NCBI GenBank assembly: GCA_019419895.1
Contig: JAHZIE010000094.1
Coordinates: 1-7,051 of the forward strand
DNA from: Clostridiales bacterium
Lineage (GTDB): Bacteria > Bacillota > Clostridia > Oscillospirales > Acutalibacteraceae
Direction of reading: 5' to 3'
DNA: 7,051 bases
How positions within the stretch are numbered: position 1 is the first letter of the stretch; every line of letters begins with the position of its first letter. The translations under genes and the position numbers were made by a program. Positions 6,822 through 7,051 of the stretch are shown here, in pieces. The notes beneath the pieces were generated by a model. It saw only the letters and a program-made list of their open reading frames with translations. It had not been told where the DNA came from and made no database searches.

Positions 6822-6862
6822 AAGCAAAGTCCGCACCATAAAAGGTGCGGACTTTGCTTTAT
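6822..6862. terminator. Strong hairpin, probable bidirectional terminator between convergent genes
   Basis: A 16-bp perfect stem, AAGCAAAGTCCGCACC (6822-6837) with GGTGCGGACTTTGCTT (6844-6859), and a 6-base loop ATAAAA. Reading on the + strand, the GC-rich core GTCCGCACC/GGTGCGGAC is followed by the U-rich run TTTGCTTTAT; on the minus strand the core is followed by TTTGCTTAT. It therefore has terminator form in both directions. It lies about 200 bases after the GH127 stop and about 60 bases after the stop of the minus-strand gene at the right edge. Confidence 0.82.
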
Positions 6863-6923
6863 AGATACCGTCAGAGTGACCTTTTTGCGCAGGGTACCCT
6901 TCGGAACCTGTTTATTTCGAGAA

Positions 6924-7051
6924 TTATTTTTTATCAAAGGATGGATTAAAGGCATAGAAATTTTTAGAGTCAAGCCGGTCTGTTGTTAATCTGAGCGCTT
7001 CGCCGAAGCGTACAAGATGGAGTAACTGTACTTGCTTAAATGCGCCATTCG
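6924..7051 (-). CDS. C-terminal end of an unidentified gene (5' part outside window)
   Basis: On the minus strand a frame is open from the right edge (first whole codon 7049-7047) through 41 codons to a TAA at 6926-6924. The peptide has protein-like composition, with alternating hydrophobic and charged residues: it includes FKQVQLLHLVRFGEALRL and ends NPSFDKK. The stretch is too short for automatic gene calling, but it is supported by its coding-like character, by a stop followed about 60 bases later by a terminator-type hairpin in the correct orientation, and by the lack of any competing + strand gene. I do not recognise the family. It has no evident link with the sugar operon. Confidence 0.6.
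   Translation of the reverse strand, partial: NGAFKQVQLLHLVRFGEALRLTTDRLDSKNFYAFNPSFDKK

Noticed and set aside
6891..6900. 10-bp palindrome AGGGTACCCT
   Set aside because: Isolated, no surrounding symmetry or promoter; likely chance.
6996..7010. Inverted repeat CGCTTCG-C-CGAAGCG
   Set aside because: It lies inside the minus-strand coding frame, where it encodes the RFGEAL segment; no T tract, so it is not a terminator.
1..7051. CRISPR array, tRNA, rRNA or insertion sequence
   Set aside because: No regularly spaced repeats, no tRNA-like cloverleaf with a CCA-end context, no rRNA-like sequence, and no transposase or terminal inverted repeats were seen by eye.

Overview
The window looks like a chromosomal segment from a Gram-positive Firmicute, most likely a gut Clostridia of the Lachnospiraceae type. 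This is inferred from the roughly balanced base composition, strong GGAGG-type ribosome binding sites a few bases before most starts, a sigma-A-like promoter, U-rich hairpin terminators, and the gene types present (a MepA-like MATE exporter and intracellular plant-glycan enzymes). The organism cannot be named from the sequence.

Layout: (1) Positions 1-1342 hold the 3' part of a MATE-family multidrug/metabolite exporter on the + strand; its first residues lie outside the window. It ends at a clear hairpin terminator (1382-1419). (2) Positions 1343-1689 are intergenic. They hold the terminator, a GC-richer block that may fold or be a relic or dispersed repeat (about 1421-1545), a perfect 10-bp palindrome and an extended -10 promoter (1587-1614). 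(3) Positions 1690-6624 look like one + strand transcription unit of three genes: a 759-residue right-handed beta-helix protein with a C-terminal carbohydrate-binding-like domain, a 180-residue cysteine-rich DUF2284 protein starting 13 bases later, and, after a 143-base gap, a 651-residue GH127-type beta-L-arabinofuranosidase homologue. (4) Positions 6625-6923 have no convincing gene. They hold short broken frames, a 10-bp dyad and a strong, nearly symmetric hairpin at 6822-6862. (5) Positions 6924-7051 carry the last 41 codons of an unidentified minus-strand gene that enters from the right edge, so the hairpin sits between convergent genes and probably terminates both.

How the genes may work together: neither glycan-active protein has a signal peptide, so both probably act in the cytoplasm on oligosaccharides imported by a transporter that is not in the window. 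GH127 enzymes remove beta-L-arabinofuranose or related acidic sugars from plant glycans. Beta-helix proteins of this kind are usually lyases or glycoside hydrolases. The pairing recalls the beta-helix/GH127 pairs used in complex pectin breakdown, but the substrate cannot be read from the sequence. The DUF2284 protein is the least explained member: it has a ferredoxin-like cysteine cluster and sits in the middle of a sugar-degradation operon. The MATE gene is separated by a terminator and is probably functionally independent.
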